Assembly (NCBI GenBank): GCA_002506275.1
Contig: DAXG01000046.1
Location: 1-6,567 of the forward strand
Length of the DNA: 6,567 nt
Direction: 5' to 3'
DNA from: Euryarchaeota archaeon UBA259
Lineage (GTDB): Archaea > Thermoplasmatota > Poseidoniia > Poseidoniales > Poseidoniaceae
The translations under genes were made by a program, and so were the position numbers. This document shows positions 6,205 through 6,567 of this stretch, in pieces (positions within the stretch are counted from its first letter, which is position 1; the number at the start of each line of letters is the position of its first letter). The notes beneath the pieces were generated by a model. It was not told where the DNA came from and did no database searches. It saw only the letters and a list, made by a program, of their open reading frames with translations.

Positions 6205-6567
6205 TCACGCTTCGTTTTCTTCTTCTTCCTTGCCGATGTTGACAAAGACCGCCATTGCAATTGCTGCAGAGGCGACGACGAGTGTGAATCCTGGTGTGTC
6301 TTCATCACCCATGGAGTCATCCATGCCTGCTTGGAAATCTTTGCTCCAAGAGGATTCATCGATTGGCAGTTCAACACGTGCTTCTTCACCGAGTTTGAAT
6401 CCAAATCCAGCAGGGTCTCCTTGTAAGATCAAACCTCCAGGGCCGGTGTTCTGTTGGTTGCCTTTGACCTTCATGGTCACTTCGACGATTGGGTTGTCGT
6501 TGGTTGAATCCCATACGTTGTGACCGTCTTCTTCATTGATGGTGTAGGAGAACACGACGCTCTTCCA
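6205..6567 (-). CDS. C-terminal part of a cell-surface protein with PGF-type membrane anchor (5' end outside window)
   Basis: On the minus strand this frame is open from the window edge to a TGA at 6207-6205, giving 120 residues; the start lies beyond 6567. A GTG at 6555-6553 is internal, because the frame reads on upstream as WKSV. The visible part alternates charged and hydrophobic residues in a way that suits a beta-rich extracellular domain (VEVTMKVKG, EARVELPIDE), then an acidic linker (DDSMGDEDT), then PGF (codons at 6294-6286) followed by a hydrophobic helix (TLVVASAAIAMAVFVNI) and the short tail GKEEEENEA. PGF before a C-terminal helix is the pattern of archaeal surface proteins processed or anchored at the C-terminus (PGF-CTERM). 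The tail is acidic with a single Lys, unlike the usual Arg/Lys-rich end, so it may be a simple anchor. The function of the ectodomain is unknown. Confidence 0.78.
   Translation of the reverse strand, partial: WKSVVFSYTINEEDGHNVWDSTNDNPIVEVTMKVKGNQQNTGPGGLILQGDPAGFGFKLGEEARVELPIDESSWSKDFQAGMDDSMGDEDTPGFTLVVASAAIAMAVFVNIGKEEEENEA
6215..6231 (+). terminator. Pyrimidine-rich tract downstream of hisS, possible archaeal terminator
   Basis: Twelve bases after the hisS stop there is an uninterrupted 17-base pyrimidine tract, starting with TTTT and continuing with TTC repeats. Archaeal RNA polymerases often stop at U-rich tracts without a hairpin. The same bases, read on the other strand, encode the acidic tail (KEEEEN) of the convergent gene, so the pyrimidine richness may be only a coding by-product. 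Confidence 0.35.

Noticed and set aside
5982..6404. 140-residue minus-strand frame overlapping the end of hisS
   Set aside because: Antisense to the conserved hisS anticodon-binding domain and in a different frame from the supported convergent surface-protein tail.

Overview
The window is most likely a chromosomal piece of a marine planktonic archaeon of the Marine Group II / Poseidoniales type (Thermoplasmatota). This is inferred by eye, without a database search. The clues are a histidyl-tRNA synthetase with an archaeal-style GGGSYK / GFGLGFDR C-terminal core, a C-terminal 'PGF + hydrophobic helix' anchor of the archaeal surface-protein type, and a secreted protease carrying Asp-rich DxDGDG repeats. 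Genes are packed tightly and there is no bacterial-type promoter. I see no mobile element, CRISPR array, tRNA or rRNA.

Layout: four genes and the tail of a fifth run left to right, and one gene tail runs the other way. (1) The C-terminal 55 codons of an unrecognised gene enter from the left edge and end in an ATGA overlap with the next start. (2) A secreted, membrane-anchored M14 zinc carboxypeptidase (165-2357) has all catalytic residues and two Asp-rich, probably calcium-binding inserts inside the catalytic domain. (3) A Na+-coupled neurotransmitter:sodium symporter (NSS/SNF) family transporter (2370-4076) follows, with its ribosome binding site overlapping the protease stop codon. (4) A membrane-anchored coiled-coil protein with a long acidic tail and unknown function (4086-4787) comes next, again with a ribosome binding site on the preceding stop codon. 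(5) After a 66-base spacer rich in GAAC/GTTC inverted repeats comes hisS (4854-6203). (6) One base beyond hisS the tail of a convergent gene (6567-6205, minus) encodes a cell-surface protein ending in a PGF-type hydrophobic anchor.

Working together (inference): the protease would trim C-terminal residues from peptides outside the cell, and the adjacent transporter could bring the released amino acids in with sodium. This would be a compact protein-scavenging unit suited to a heterotrophic marine archaeon. The coiled-coil anchor gene is tightly coupled to that unit but its role is unknown. hisS is a housekeeping gene with its own upstream spacer.

No wholly new system is evident. The most interesting points are the calcium-type loops built into the carboxypeptidase core, a Ser in place of LeuT Glu290 in the transporter (a signature of chloride dependence), the uncharacterised coupled coiled-coil protein, and the dense inverted repeats before hisS.
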